Part shown: one piece after another, positions 43,221 to 54,950 of the stretch
Numbering within the stretch: position 1 is the first letter of the stretch
Layout: every line of letters starts with the position of its first letter
From: Leptasterias polaris
Lineage: Eukaryota > Echinodermata > Asteroidea > Forcipulatida > Asteriidae
Length of the DNA: 64,000 nt
Assembly: GCA_037783415.1 (NCBI GenBank)
Contig: JAZGTN010000121.1
Span: 434,001-498,000 of the forward strand
Reading direction: 5' to 3'
Translations under genes and position numbers: made by a program
Notes under the pieces: generated by a model
What the model was told of the DNA's origin: nothing
What the model saw: the letters and a program-made list of their open reading frames with translations, nothing else
Databases searched by the model: none

Positions 43221-43497
43221 CTTTATCGACACTCCGCACCACCAAGGCTCTAAGATCGCCAATTTCGTAGCACATAAAAATGCATATGCTTGCTTGCAAT
43301 GGTGTACTTATTTACAAGATGTTAATTGTATAGTGCTGCAAAAACAGCCCACTATACGACGAAACTGAAAACATCAAACTACAGTACCTCAAAGTTGAAG
43401 ACAACAAATTGCTTGGTTGTTCATTCATGGTTACTCGAACATGCAGCTAAGATGTCTTGATGATAATGTTGCTTACATACGCGTTGCTCTCCTTTAC

Positions 43498-43567
43498 CTT
43501 CAGGATGTCAGTGGGGGTGATTCTCTCTGCACTTGATTTTGGAGAACTATCAGTTACATCTCTGGCT
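43498..43567 (-). pseudogene. Unrecognised exon-like segment B1
   Basis: Minus-strand acceptor tgacctttcag and donor gtaaag flank 70 bases open as ARDVTDSSPKSSAERI then TPTDILK. Nearly identical to B2 at 43898-43967; the visible difference is synonymous. The phase fits the upstream A segments (two bases, ag, completed by its first base). Family not recognised. Called pseudogene because the only upstream partners are broken. Confidence 0.45.
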
Positions 43568-43897
43568 CTGAAAGGTCAAGTGAGAAATTGCATGAAAGTC
43601 AACAATTGCAATGAGCAAAAACCCTTGCATGGATGTAATGGTATCAATGTTTTCACAGTGTGATAAGTCAGTAGGGTTTTTAGGCTTTTTAACCATTTCC
43701 TTTCTTGTCCTATTTTCATTAAAAGTAAACCATAGGACTATCAGAATGTTGAATAAGCAATGAAGCTACTATATTTGTTGTCTTCTTTCTACTATCTTTT
43801 CAGTGAAAATATTGTTGAGCTTAAAATATCCCGTCTCATAGGGCATGGTTAAACCATACTAAATAAAAACTGTTGTTTTTGCAAATCAAACCTTTAC

Positions 43898-43967
43898 CTT
43901 CAGGATGTCAGTGGGAGTGATTCTCTCTGCACTTGATTTTGGAGAACTATCAGTTACATCTCTGGCT
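43898..43967 (-). pseudogene. Unrecognised exon-like segment B2
   Basis: Duplicate of B1, offset exactly 400 bases, with the same splice signals. The surrounding ~400 bases are duplicated too (43490-43880 with 43890-44290). Confidence 0.5.
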
Positions 43968-44477
43968 CTGAAAGGTCAAGTGAGAAATTGCATGCAAGTC
44001 AACAATTGCAATGTGCAAACCCCTTGCATGGATGGTATCAGTTTTTTCACAGTGTGATAAGTCAGTTGGGTTTTTTAGGCTTGATTTTTTAACTGTTTCC
44101 TTTCTTGTCTTATTTTCATCAAAAGCAAACCTTGCGAGAGCTCTATCAGAATGTTTAATAAGTAATGAAGCTACTATATTTGCTGTGTTCTTTCTATTAT
44201 CTTTTCAGGGAAGATAATGTTTGGCTTAAAGATCTCCCCGTCTCCTGATCAGGAGACTACAATAAACAGTGCAAGGTTAAACCATAGTAATTGTTTTTGC
44301 AAATCAATCATCACTCTAGAGTATTATATTAATTGATGCACCTTTTGAAAGCTGAACAAAGTGGGAAAATATTAACTTCTGTTGAATTCAGACCAAGAGT
44401 AGACATTCTACACAATATTTACAGAGCTCCATTTGGGACCAGGGGTAAATATTAAAGAAAAGTTGTTTGGAATTCAC

Positions 44478-44568
44478 CTTTTAGTGTAGAGTGCAGCTCC
44501 TACATCTTAGGCTGGTCTTGGACATTTAGTTGTTGACGGGAAGATGTCTTTAGAGATGAAAAGCCCAA
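44478..44568 (-). pseudogene. Unrecognised exon-like segment A1
   Basis: Acceptor ttttgcag, donor gtgaatt. One frame reads ISKDIFPSTTKCPRPA, then a stop, then DVGAALYTKR. Diverged duplicate of A2 (44998-45091). The in-frame stop makes this copy non-coding. Confidence 0.45.
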
Positions 44569-44997
44569 CTGCAAAATGCACAATTGGCAATTAGTGTTAA
44601 AAAACATTACCAATAATTAAAACAGTTTCAGATAACTTGCTTGTAAATGAATACTAAACATTGAAAGCAACAAAAAATGGTTTATCAATGAGCTCTCAAA
44701 AGGTAACTAATCTAGCAAATGGCATGCACAAATTAAATTACCAACAGCTAACAAATTGTCTTCATATTTTGGTTTAATGTATAGTTTTTAAGTTACCTTC
44801 TTAAAATCTCTCAAACCCCACAGAAAAAGCCCCACAACCAAACCTGTCAACTCTGAAATGACTGCCAAACAACAAACAAATGACTTTGAATGAATTGTAG
44901 TGCTACAAGAAAATGCCTGATGTTAACTTCTGGTTAAACCAGACCACGTTTTGATTATCGTTGAAGTTAAAGTGTTAATTCACTTTTGGGAATTTAC

Positions 44998-45091
44998 CTT
45001 TAACTGGAGAGTGTAGCTACTTCATCATAGGCTTGTCTTTGACATCTAGTTGTTGATGACGGGTAGATGTCTTTGGAGATCCTGAGCCTGA
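44998..45091 (-). pseudogene. Unrecognised exon-like segment A2
   Basis: Acceptor gtgtttcag, donor gtaaatt. Reads ISKDIYPSSTTRCQRQAYDE then VATLSS before a stop at the 3' end. The exon-end phase fits segment B. Together A2-A1-B2-B1 look like a decayed gene fragment with both exons duplicated. Confidence 0.45.
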
Positions 45092-45851
45092 CTGAAACAC
45101 AAAGAAATTCCTCCCCACAGTAGAGTGGTTCGGGTTTAGAAATGAATGCTTTGTAGAGCTTTACTTTATATGCATATTTCCCTACAAACAGGTTAACGCT
45201 AAAATTGACACAAAATAGCGCCCCCTACTGATTTACATACATTGCCTCATAGCTTGAGTTTCACATCTTTTTTCTTGAGTGTTCAAAGAACAACCTTGAG
45301 ATGGAGCACAGGGGGGGGGGGGGGAGATGGGAGGGATGCTCTTTAGGTAAGTATTCCCTCATAGACTAAAACCCCACAACTGTAGGGAGGAGTCTAGTCA
45401 CTCTACTTTCCTGAGACACTACCTGTTCATAAACTACTACCGAGAAAAGGAAGAGGGTATATGCAAGAAGCTAAAATGTTTGCATATAGGGCTATCCATA
45501 GTTCTACTGCTACGAGACAATTAGAAGGGACGTGATGCCCCTCGAGCTGAAGTGAAATACCCCATTATCTGACATTGCAGATCCATCCTGGAAATCTTTT
45601 GAAGGACCAAGATACCTGATCAGTAATTTATATGAGTCCCCGTTGCCAGGCCACTCTCATGTGAACAGAGTATAGGAAGTCTCCCACCACCCCTACAGAA
45701 TTTGTTAGGGACTTTGAGACTGTCGTCTACACTGTTTAAACAAATAGCAGTCTGCTGTTGTAGATCTTTCTAGTAAAAGATTGTCAGCAGTGGGCCGCAA
45801 TCATTGCAGCTCAGCGCAAAAGGCCTGCTGAGCAGACAGATCTCGCAACAC

Positions 45852-46112
45852 TCACAGCATGTCAGGTGAAGACCGTTGGGAGATGGATGCAGAAGACCTA
45901 ACCCTCGTTGGAAGAAAATTTCCAACATTTGTGGGATGATCACCGGCTGGTAGACCAGGAGTTTGACTAGCCTTGGGAACCCCGGTTGCCAGGAGTTTGA
46001 CTAAACTTGGGAACCATGGTTGCCTGGGCCAAAATGGTGCTATGAGGATCCTGCAATCCTCCTGTTTTAACAGCCTATCCCATTGAACCAACAGCACCCT
46101 TTCACCATGCAT
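45852..46112 (-). pseudogene. DIRS-like pol fragment
   Basis: Open frame containing RILIAPFWPRQPWFPSLVK, homologous to the post-RNase-H region of the element at 39.8-40.8 kb. Confidence 0.7.
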
Positions 46113-46231
46113 TGGGTTCAGGGGCCCTGACCTCTTGCATCATACCAGTAGCTGATTGTTGCAAAAACTTCCAAACATCTCTTCATGGGGATGATCAATT
46201 AGAACATGTGCCCCCGTGATGATTGATGTAT

Positions 46232-46236
46232 GCCAC
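46232..46236 (+). repeat. Target-site duplication gccac, left
   Basis: Same five bases follow the right LTR at 51051-51055. Confidence 0.9.
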
Positions 46237-46438
46237 TGTGATATATTTGCTTTGGCCCACTTGGTTACACCCAGCTCATAAATATTTAGTACTGTATAAT
46301 TTGCATACAGCATATGTCAAAGGTCACACCATGACCTGCATTCCCAGGTATAGTTAATAAAACGTTTTTTCCAGTATGGCAGCTCCTTTGCACAGTGTGT
46401 GTATTTATTGTCTACCATCCCACGCGAAATACACCACA
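46237..46438 (+). repeat. Gypsy 5' LTR
   Basis: Identical to 50851-51050 except for two extra bases (ca) near 46391. Begins tgtgatatat, ends acaccaca. Confidence 0.97.
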
Positions 46439-46440
46439 AC

Positions 46441-46454
46441 TGGCGACGAGGATG
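46441..46454 (+). promoter_or_regulatory. Candidate primer-binding site
   Basis: tggcgacgaggatg lies two bases after the LTR, where Gypsy elements place the tRNA-complementary site. The tRNA was not determined. Confidence 0.5.
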
Positions 46455-46662
46455 TTTTTTAAACCTCATAGTTATTAACAAGGAGTGTTTGTCTTCTTAT
46501 TCATTGGTGCAAGATTGTGCTAAGGAGAACTCTTGAGAGTAAATTCTGCCAAATATTCTACGATGGTATGTACATATACACATTGACTTTCCGTTGTTGT
46601 TTGCCAACTCGTGTAGCGTACACATATACTGTCGTGTCATGTGACTGACCTTCCGATGAACT

Positions 46663-47954
46663 ATGGCGTCTGTGAATGCACTCATCGGTAGGATCGACCC
46701 TTTTGACCGGTCCGAGGAGGATTGGCATACATATGTAGAGCGCTTAGATCAGTATTTTGAGGCCAATAACATCAAGGACAAAAGGTTCCTGCTTTTATTA
46801 GTTTAATTGGGCCCAAAACTTATGGACTGTTAAAGAATCTTCTCGCTCCGGAAAAACCAAGCACCAAGTCCTACAAAGAATTGGTTGACATTTTGGGGAA
46901 GCACCTTGCCCCCAAACCACTCGTCATTGCAGAGAGATTTCGCTTCCACAAGCGTGATCAGCGGGAAGGCGAGTCTGTCACTGCATACCTTGCAGAATTG
47001 AGGCGGTTGACCGAATATTGTGAATTTGGAGATTATCTTAACGATGCACTCCGTGATCGTCTTGTGTGTGGTCTGCGAGCTGGAAACATCACTAAACGTC
47101 TGCTTGCAGAGGCAAAGCTCACACTCAAGAAAGCCATTGACATTGCGACAGCTATGGAAGCTGCAGCAAAGGACGCAGTTGAATTTCAACAGCAATTTAA
47201 ACCAGAGTCAACCGTTCATAAGTTTTCGTCAAAGAAGCCAATGTCTTCCACTGCATGTTTTCGCTGTGGAAGGGCGGGACATTCCCCAAATCAGTGTCGT
47301 TTCAAGGATGCAACATGCCATGAATGCAACAAAAAGGGACATATCCGACCAGCGTGTCGATCAAAATCTGACCAACAACCCAGTCGTGGCCCTCCAAAGC
47401 AATGGAGGGGGAAACAAAAGTCAAAACCCATGAAATCTGTGGAAATGACAGAAAATGATGATGATGCTTCGTCAATGTTTGTCGGGCGACTGGCCATTAA
47501 CAAGTTGGATCAGAACAAAGATAGTACCATTTGGGTGACACTAGCCATTAATGGTACACCCTTGCGCATGGAACTGGACACTGGATCAGCAGTATCAATC
47601 ATCTCAAAGGGAGATTATCTGCACAAATTCTCCAAGTTGGAACTGCATTCAACCCGCATGAAACTTCAGACATACACTGGTGAGAAAATAACACCAGTTG
47701 GGTTGTTGTGTGTGAGTATTTCCTACCAAGGACAACAATTCTGTGGAGAGTTATATGTTGTCGACCGTGGAGGACCAGCGCTATTAGGACGCGACTGGCT
47801 CACACACGTTAAGTTGGACTGGCGAAATATTTTTGCATTATCTGTGGAAAATCATATTGATACTACAGCTAAGCTGACAGCTTTACTTGAGGAGTATATG
47901 ATGAGCTCTTCAAAGAAGAAATTGGGGAACTTAAAGGTATCAAAGGTAACCTGA
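46663..47954 (+). pseudogene. Gypsy gag and protease, frameshifted
   Basis: ATG at 46663 opens MASVNALIGRIDPFDRSEED, a typical Gypsy capsid start. The frame breaks near 46782-46790, where one base seems to be lost, and the homologous frame resumes through 46881-47954. That part includes two CCHC zinc knuckles (CFRCGRAGHSPNQC and CHECNKKGHIRPAC) and the aspartic protease motif MELDTGSAVSIIS. A second break, two extra bases near 47898, ends the frame prematurely before reverse transcriptase. Confidence 0.9.
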
Positions 47955-48080
47955 TACTTAAAGAGAATGCTCAACCAGTTTTCCTGAAGGCTAGACAAGT
48001 GCCCTATGCACTTAGGCCTAAAATTGAAGCAGAACTTGTTAAGCTTCAACGTGAGAACATAATTACACCCGTGGAGACTA

Positions 48081-49505
48081 GTGAATGGGCAACACCCATT
48101 GTGCCCGTCGCAAAGAAAAGTGACTGTAAACGCTAATCTACGGACTGAACAATATCCCTTGCCAAAGATTGAGGATATTTTCGCGACACTTGCTGGTGGT
48201 CAGCGATTCAGTAAGCTTGATCTGAGACAGGCTTATCTTCATATGGTGATGAATGAGGAGTCAAGTAATCTGCTCACCTTGAACACTCACAAGGGACTGT
48301 ACAAGATGAACCGCCTAGCGTTTGGTGTGTCGTCGGCCCCTGCAATGTGGCAACGCTCAATGGAACAAATTTTGCAGGGAATTCCAGGGGTACAGTGCAT
48401 CCTGGATGATATGATAATCACTGGCCGTAATGACACAGAGCACTTACACAATCTGCAAAGATTGCTCAAGGTCCTGCGTGATCGCGGACTGCGACTTAAT
48501 AAGTCGAAATGCGAGTTCTTTAAGAAGAAGGTGATCTACTGTGGGCATGCAATTGATGCCCAGAGATTACACAAGACCCAGGAAAAGATACAAGCGGTCA
48601 ATAATGCTCCACCTCCTACGAAAGTAAGTCAGGTTCGCTCGTTCCTCGGACTCATTAACTATTATCATCGATTTTTGCCTGACTTAGCAACAGTGTTACA
48701 TCCACTTAACCAGTTGCTAGAGAAGAATCGCAAGTGGGAGTGGACCCCTGAATGTGACAAGGCATTCAAAGTTGCTAAGACACTGATTACATCTGATGAA
48801 GTGCTTACACACTACGATCCAGCCTTGCCAGTAAAGTTAGCTTGTGATGCTTCGCCTTATGGATTGGGCGCAGTCATGTCACATGTAATGCCCAATAACA
48901 CCGAGCGATCAATTGTGTACGCTTCTCGCACGCTTTCCTCTGCTGAGCGTAATTACTCTCAAATCGACAAGGAAGCTTTGGCACTAGTTTGGGGTGTCAA
49001 AAAGTTTAATAACTATCTACAGGGATGGAAGTTTACATTGGTTACTGATCATCAACCACTCACTTCCATCTTCCATCCTGCTAAGAGTGTTCCCACGACA
49101 ACAGCATCACGTATGGTGCGATACGCTCTTTTTCTTGCTAGTCACGACTACGAAATAGAATATAAGAGCACCACTAAGCACTGTAATGCGGATGGACTTT
49201 CGCGACTGCCAGTACCTGAGGTTCGGACTGAAGACATTGACCCGGATGATCTTCTCCACATGTCTCAGCTGGAGAAAATGCCAGTCACTAGTGCTCAAGT
49301 ACGCAAAGAAACAGCTCGCGACATTGTGCTCTCCCAAGCTTGTGAATTCACCATGAAAGGATGGCCGAACACATATGACACTGAACTAAAACCCTTCAAC
49401 GTACACAGGAATGAACTTTCACTGCATGATGGCTGTCTAATGTGGGGATTACGTGTGATAATTCCACTAAAACTACGTGAGACCATTCTCGCTGAGTTAC
49501 ATTAG
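48081..49505 (+). pseudogene. Gypsy reverse transcriptase and RNase H
   Basis: Reverse transcriptase shows FSKLDLRQAYLHM, LAFGVSSAPAMWQ and the catalytic CILDDMIITG. RNase H shows ACDASPYGLGAVM and YSQIDKEALALVWGVKKF. The usual first motif of the polymerase, just before VNANLRTEQYPLP, is missing through a small deletion near 48115. The frame ends at TAG 49503-49505. Confidence 0.92.
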
Positions 49506-50594
49506 GGTCACTTGGGAGTTGTCAAAATGAAAAATCTCGCACGTGGATATGTGTGGTGGCCCGGACTCGAACTACTTGCAAAAGGTTGTGCTGGATGCCA
49601 ACAAGTACAGCACAATCCCAAGTCAGCACCACTCCACACATGGGAGTGGCCCACAACGCCATGGCAGCGTATTCATATTGACTATGCTGGCCCATTTCTT
49701 GGCCATATGTTCCTTGTGGTTGTGGATGCCCACTCCAAGTGGCCTGAGGTTGTGAGCACGAAATCTGCAGACTCTACGCGCAAAATTGAAATTCTACGAA
49801 GCATTTTTGCTCGGAATGGAGTGCCAGAGCAGTTAGTCAGCGATAATGGCCCACAGTTTACATCGGACGAGTTTCAAACATTTCTGAAGCGTAACGGGAT
49901 AAAGCATATTACATCTGCCCCATACCACCCTTCCACGAATGGGCTCGCTGAGCGATTTGTTCAAACCTTCAAACAAGCGCTAAAATCAATGAGTGGGGAG
50001 AAGGGTTCTACAGCAGCCAAATTGGCTAACTTTCTGTTTGCATACACGAGTGCCCCACACAGCACGACCGGACAATCTCCAGCAATGTTGTTCTTGGGGA
50101 GAAACCTTCGTTCACGATTGGATATTCTAAAGCCTAATGTCCGTCGTCATGTCAACAACAAGCAAATGGATCAGACTGCGTCACACACATCTGCCAATGT
50201 AACGCGTGAGTTTCACATTGGCCAAACTGTCTCCGTTCGCGACTACAGAGGCAAACAGAAATGGATACCTGGTGTGGTACATGCTCGCACTGGACCCTTG
50301 TCCTATGAAGTTTGTGTCGGTCCAAACATGATCTGGCGCCGACATATTGACCAACTTCTCGACTCCGACATTGGGAAACCCCCTGATCTCAATGTACCTG
50401 TACCCTATGATGTCATACCACAGATCGTACCATCGGAAATGGACAATCCTACACCAACACCAGTTGAACCAGACCTTACTGTACCTAGTGAAAGGTCATC
50501 ACCTACTAAACCTTTCATGTCGGGTAGTCCTCATGTTGTTGAACGTCGCTACCCCGCACGCGAACATAAAGCGCCTGAGAAACTCAATTTATAA
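49506..50594 (+). pseudogene. Gypsy integrase
   Basis: In the same frame as the reverse transcriptase, separated only by the TAG. The zinc-binding end is seen as HLGVVKMKNL plus CAGCQQ. The catalytic core has IDYAGPFLGHMF (first Asp), LVSDNGPQFTSDEF (second Asp) and NGLAERFVQTFK (Glu). A C-terminal extension runs to the stop at 50594. Complete on its own but lacking a start without read-through of the stop. Confidence 0.93.
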
Positions 50595-50850
50595 CTGACC
50601 GCATATAAAAATTAAAAATTAAAAAATAAAAATTGTTTTTTGAAAGTCAAAGTTTAGGTGTTATTCAACAAACAAAATTGTTGCCATGGATTACTTCGAT
50701 ATTTAATGGACTTTACTCATTTTTGGATGTTCACTCGAACAAGTTGTTTTGAACTGTTGTTTTACTACATTTAATGGATCACTGTTTTATTATTTGTTTT
50801 ACCGGACTTGTTGAACATTGAAATCAACTTCATATTTAGTGGGGAGGAAT
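50595..50850 (+). other. Gypsy 3' untranslated region and polypurine tract
   Basis: Non-coding AT-rich region ending in the purine-rich agtggggaggaat directly before the right LTR. Confidence 0.8.
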
Positions 50851-51050
50851 TGTGATATATTTGCTTTGGCCCACTTGGTTACACCCAGCTCATAAATATT
50901 TAGTACTGTATAATTTGCATACAGCATATGTCAAAGGTCACACCATGACCTGCATTCCCAGGTATAGTTAATAAAACGTTTTTTCCAGTATGGCAGCTCC
51001 TTTGCAGTGTGTGTATTTATTGTCTACCATCCCACGCGAAATACACCACA
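50851..51050 (+). repeat. Gypsy 3' LTR
   Basis: Partner of 46237-46438; followed by the gccac duplication at 51051-51055. Confidence 0.97.
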
Positions 51051-51262
51051 GCCACTGCTGTGATAATATTGCATCAGACCTGGGATGTTTTATCTCCTGG
51101 CTTGGAAAATGTTTCAGAGAATGCAAACCACTTGCATATTCAGAACATGTTTTTATGTGGTACAACCGTTGATCGACACCTCAACGACCCTGCCGCCCAT
51201 CGTGATGGTGAGAAAAGGTCTGTCACTAGTGAAGGTGTGGAATTAGCCAAGGTTTGGTTGGC

Positions 51263-51440
51263 ACTTCCAAGATTTGGTGTCGTACTCCCAATACTTGGTG
51301 TCGTACTACCATGATTTGGTGTCGTACTACCAAGATTTGGTGTCATACTACCAATATTTGGTGTCGTACAACCATGGTTTGGTTTCGTACTACGATGATT
51401 TTGTGTCATATTACCAGGATTTGGTGCCAGCTTTGGTGCC
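51263..51440. repeat. 24-bp minisatellite in DIRS-like pol region
   Basis: About seven units of ttggtgtcgtactaccaaga with small changes, lying between the RNase H (51.05-51.2 kb) and reverse-transcriptase (51.54-51.66 kb) remnants. On the minus strand it reads as an octapeptide series of the type PNLGSTTP within a 111-codon open frame. Confidence 0.92.
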
Positions 51441-53027
51441 ACCAAGATTTGGGGCCATTGTTGCTGGTGTGCCACCTTGCTATTGATTCAACACTCATTT
51501 CTTTGTCGGACAGGCTCTGCCTGAAAGAAGGTTAAGCCATGCCCCCAGGAAAACAAGCATCTGTAAGGGGAGAGGATGCAACTTCCCAGAATTAATGATT
51601 AAGCCAAACTGGGTAATACAAGTGGCCGCATTTCTTCGACCGTTGAGGCTAATTCCTCATGAGACTGCCCCCAACTTGAGGTACACGAACACTATGTCCC
51701 CTGCGCTGTGAACTCGTACATCGTTTTGTTGTACAGGAAACACAGGAACCTTTGGTGTTTCGGACCAAGTTGTTTCGGACAGAAAGGAAAGTGTTGTTGA
51801 CAATATACTGAAGAGATTGCAGGACAGAACAAGCTTGTGCTCAGGGGGACAAGTAATAAACATAGTCCTGGTCAGCTGCCTAATCATTCAGTTATCGAAA
51901 ACCAAGGATCCGTCTAGACAACCCTTATGAATCGCAAAGATGGCTGACTGGTCTATCTTTACCGTAGCCTTCTAGAGGATGCTGTCAAAAGGTATAACAG
52001 GGAGTCTCCTACCTCCCCAACAGAAATAATAGGGAATATGAAGATTGCTTTCTACACAATCTTAAGAAGTGTGTAATCAGCTGTTATATACCTTCCTGGT
52101 TGAGGCCAATTGAAAGTGGGCTGTGATCATCGCAGCTCATTGCCAAAGGCCTGCTGAGTGGAGAGATCTCATGGCAGCGCCCATAATGTCAGGTGAAGCT
52201 CCCCCAGTGCCGGTTGAAATAGACCGGAAACGAGTTGATACAGACTATCTGCCCTCTGCGGGAGGATCACTGGACAGTGAACCAGGAGTCTGACAAGCCT
52301 CAGAAACCACGACTGGTGGGGCCAGAATAGAGCTATGAGTCCTGCTCAATCTTGGCTAACACCCAAGTTGTGAGGGAGAAAGGCAGAATTGAATTCACTA
52401 GCCCTACTCCACCAACATTGTCCGTTTATCTGGCAAGTGTTGGGGTCTGGGCAGAAGACTGGTAATTGTTTGTTTGCTTGTGAGGCAAACAAAAAGTCCA
52501 CGTGGGGACAGTCCATCAGAAAGAACAGTGATCGAGCAATCCAAGGGAGCAGAGACCACTCTGTTTAGACGATCCAGCCTCTGGAGAGAGCGTCAGCTGT
52601 TTCGTTCTCCTCTCCTGGGAGTTGGACTGCTGAAAGTTATATCCCCCATTGCGTTAACCAGTGGATAAAATCTCACGTCAGTGCACTTATCGGCCTGACC
52701 CTGGTGATTGATGTATGCCACAACTGTGGCATTGTTGCATCACACCATGAGTGTCAGTCCCAAGAAATGTTTAAGTGCGTTGGAGACCGCCAACGTTTCC
52801 AGGGCATTTAAATGAAACGAGCAGTGCTCACGACCCCTCAGACCTGCCACTTGACACAGATGCACGGTCGCTCCACCAGAGAGTGACGCATTGATTGTGA
52901 TGCATCGGTTGTGGTTGGGGTGCTCGAGAATTCAGGTGCATAACCACATCAGATTGCCTTGAGCAGTCATCAGTTAGAAGTGACCTGAGCCCATTGCCCT
53001 GGTGGCGTTTGCCAAGGAGTGAACGAC

Positions 53028-53958
53028 CTCATGATCAGTGTTGTATGACTCGAGTCCAGGACTCGGACTCGAGTCCGTCTCGAGTCACAATTTCGGTGAC
53101 TCGGACTTGACTCGAGTCACGTCTGCAAAAGACTCGGACTCGGACTCGGACTCGACTATCATGACTCGGACTTGTCCCCGAGGACTCGTGACCCGAGTCA
53201 CGTATTTTTTACAAACAATATTTTTTTAAATATTAAAAACAATTCCGACGATCCGATCGTCATTCTCGGAGTGCACATGTCATAGAGTTAACGTCTAGCA
53301 CAATAAATAAGTACTGTCGTATGGTGTTGCAAGTATCGTGATTATTGTGTAGATGGCCATCTAAGTACAGCGCGTGTATGTTCGATTCGTATGTTCAGTA
53401 CGCATATTAACACTGGGATGCACGACACCAGCAGTATTATGCTGGTATTCTGTCAACGTTAACATCATAGCCACTGCTTGTGCTTGATGCCAGGGAAATG
53501 GCATGTCTGGTACCTGTAAAACACAGCCTGCATATTGCACTGTGATGGCTGTGTGTTGTTTGCACCAGTTTCTACACATGGTCGACACACAAACACGACC
53601 ACAAGTTTGGTCACGTCACTAGTAAAAAGTAGAAAAACATTTTTTTAATCATGGCATCTGCCGTTCCGCCCCGTATTGTTTTATTTTGGTTATACCAACT
53701 TTAACAAAAAACTTTAACAGAACTTTGTTTAAAATAAATGTGTTTTATTTTGTCATTTCCAATTCTTATTTTACGACATTTGGTTTGCAATCAATATTTA
53801 AACAAGTGACTCGTGACTCGGACTCGGACTCGGACCAAGTGACTCGTGACTCGGACTCGGACTCGGACCAAGTGACTCGGACTCGGACTCGACCCAAGTG
53901 ACTTGAGACTCGGACTCGGACTCGACACAGGTGACTCGACTACAACACTGCTCATGAT
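53028..53958. mobile_element. hAT-like MITE, copy 1, with 8-bp target duplication
   Basis: Element 53036-53950 starts cagtgttgta and ends tacaacactg. The 8 bases ctcatgat occur on both sides (53028-53035 and 53951-53958), the hAT hallmark. Both subterminal regions are packed with gactcg/actcgg repeats. The 915-bp interior has no transposase. It sits in the third DIRS-like copy. Confidence 0.9.
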
Positions 53959-54000
53959 CCACTCCAGCTTGATGTCAAGCAGCAGCATCAACGACTTTTC

Positions 54001-54351
54001 TTAGCCTTCGTTTTTGGTGTATTGCCCCAGGTTGACGGGATGACCGAGCAATGGGTGAAACCCCAAGGTCGAGGCAGGGCCTATAGAGCGTGCGAGTCTG
54101 GAGGAATTCCGGGCAGACTGCTCTACACCATCTAAACTCTGACCTGATGACAGCAACCTTAATGCCAAAGTGTAGGCGGGTGCTGCACGGTCAAGTATGT
54201 TGTACAGTAGGCTTTCCCTGACCATCGTGGTTTCCACCATAGAGGGCCTGGGTGCACTGAGCCATGAAGGGAGAGTTCCTTTGAATGAAGTTATCCTGTG
54301 GACTGGCCTGGGGCAAGCATGGTGAGCTCCATTTATACCAGAGTCACTCAT
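54001..54351 (-). pseudogene. DIRS-like gag/pre-RT fragment
   Basis: 116-codon minus-strand frame in the gag position of the third DIRS-like copy, starting MSDSGINGAHHACPRPVHR. No domain recognised; assignment by position. Confidence 0.4.
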
Positions 54352-54950
54352 GGCAGATCGCTCTCTCTGGAGGATGACCCCAGCACAGGATGTTTTTCTT
54401 TTCCTTGCTAGCCCTTTTGTTGGGAGGTCCCATGTACACAGACCGGGGCAAGGAAATTTGGGAGTGTCCCCTACCCGGCCAACGGAACCACTAGCCCCTG
54501 CAGCCGACGGTGGCTGTGGTTGCTGGGCGGAGGCCTGCTGATGAGGTGACTGACCGTCACCGGTGCAGACCCCTATACGGGCTCCATTTGTCCCGGAGAA
54601 ATTGAGGTATCTCGAGTTACGACAAAACTGGTCCTCCCCAACTTACAAGGCGTACTCATTCTTCATCTTCTTTATACTTTCAAGAATAACCAAAGTCAAC
54701 TCTACTTATTCTTCACTTTATATCTTATTCAAACCTTAGAAATTCTCAAAGCAACCAGGTACTAACGTCAACAAATCAAGGAACTTGAATATGATGACAT
54801 TACCCGTCTTGCGGCGAAGAGAAATAGAGGACATTAGATTGGTGCGTATGTCACCGGGCGTTGTGGGTAGGACAGCAGAGGGTGATACTGTGGCTGTGTG
54901 TGTATAAGTAAACTTCATAGCATAGGAATTTATGCAAATGTAGTATTTGC

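Larger units (their letters stand above)
43490..44290. repeat. Tandem duplication, ~400-bp unit
   Basis: cctttaccttcaggatgtca occurs at 43491 and 43891. Similarity continues through to gtttttgcaaatcaa at 43875 and 44288, with small indels. Confidence 0.88.
46237..51050 (+). mobile_element. Full-length Gypsy-type (Metaviridae) LTR retrotransposon
   Basis: 202-bp and 200-bp LTRs (TG...CA), a 5-bp target duplication, a presumed primer-binding site just after the left LTR (tggcgacgaggatg) and a purine tract before the right LTR (gtggggaggaat). Gene order is gag, protease, reverse transcriptase, RNase H, integrase, as in Gypsy elements. No env frame. Breaks: a frameshift in gag, a frameshift between protease and reverse transcriptase, a small deletion at the start of reverse transcriptase and an in-frame TAG before integrase. 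The LTRs differ only by one 2-base indel. Confidence 0.95.
45105..51660 (-). mobile_element. Second DIRS-like copy, split by a Gypsy element
   Basis: Left part 45105-46236 and right part 51051-51660 are continuous once the LTR element is removed; across the join the plus strand reads gatgtatgccac then tgctgtgataatattgca, matching the RNase H area at 40523-40560 of the first DIRS-like element. It includes LIAPFWPRQPWF (about 46030-46050) and the reverse-transcriptase area 51537-51720, where the catalytic motif is altered (VFVYLKLGAVS). The left end (45105-45420) resembles 38950-39240. Defective. Confidence 0.75.
51930..54950 (-). mobile_element. Third DIRS-like copy, interrupted by a hAT-like MITE
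   Basis: 51930-53027 matches the post-RNase-H and RNase H areas of the other copies (aaaggcctgctgagtggaga near 52147; attgatgtatgccacaactg near 52706). 53959-54950 holds a gag-like frame and a terminal region resembling 42.9-43.0 kb. The reverse-transcriptase part appears deleted. Stops and frameshifts throughout. Confidence 0.7.

Noticed and set aside
46237..51050. An env gene making this a retrovirus-like element
   Set aside because: After integrase there are only about 250 bases of non-coding DNA before the right LTR.
51140..51535. Three overlapping frames of Trp/Ser/Pro repeats
   Set aside because: Translations of the 24-bp minisatellite in different frames; reported as a repeat.
53686..53991. 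Frames rich in Asp-Ser or Arg-Val repeats
   Set aside because: Translations of the gactcg hexamer arrays in the hAT-like MITE.
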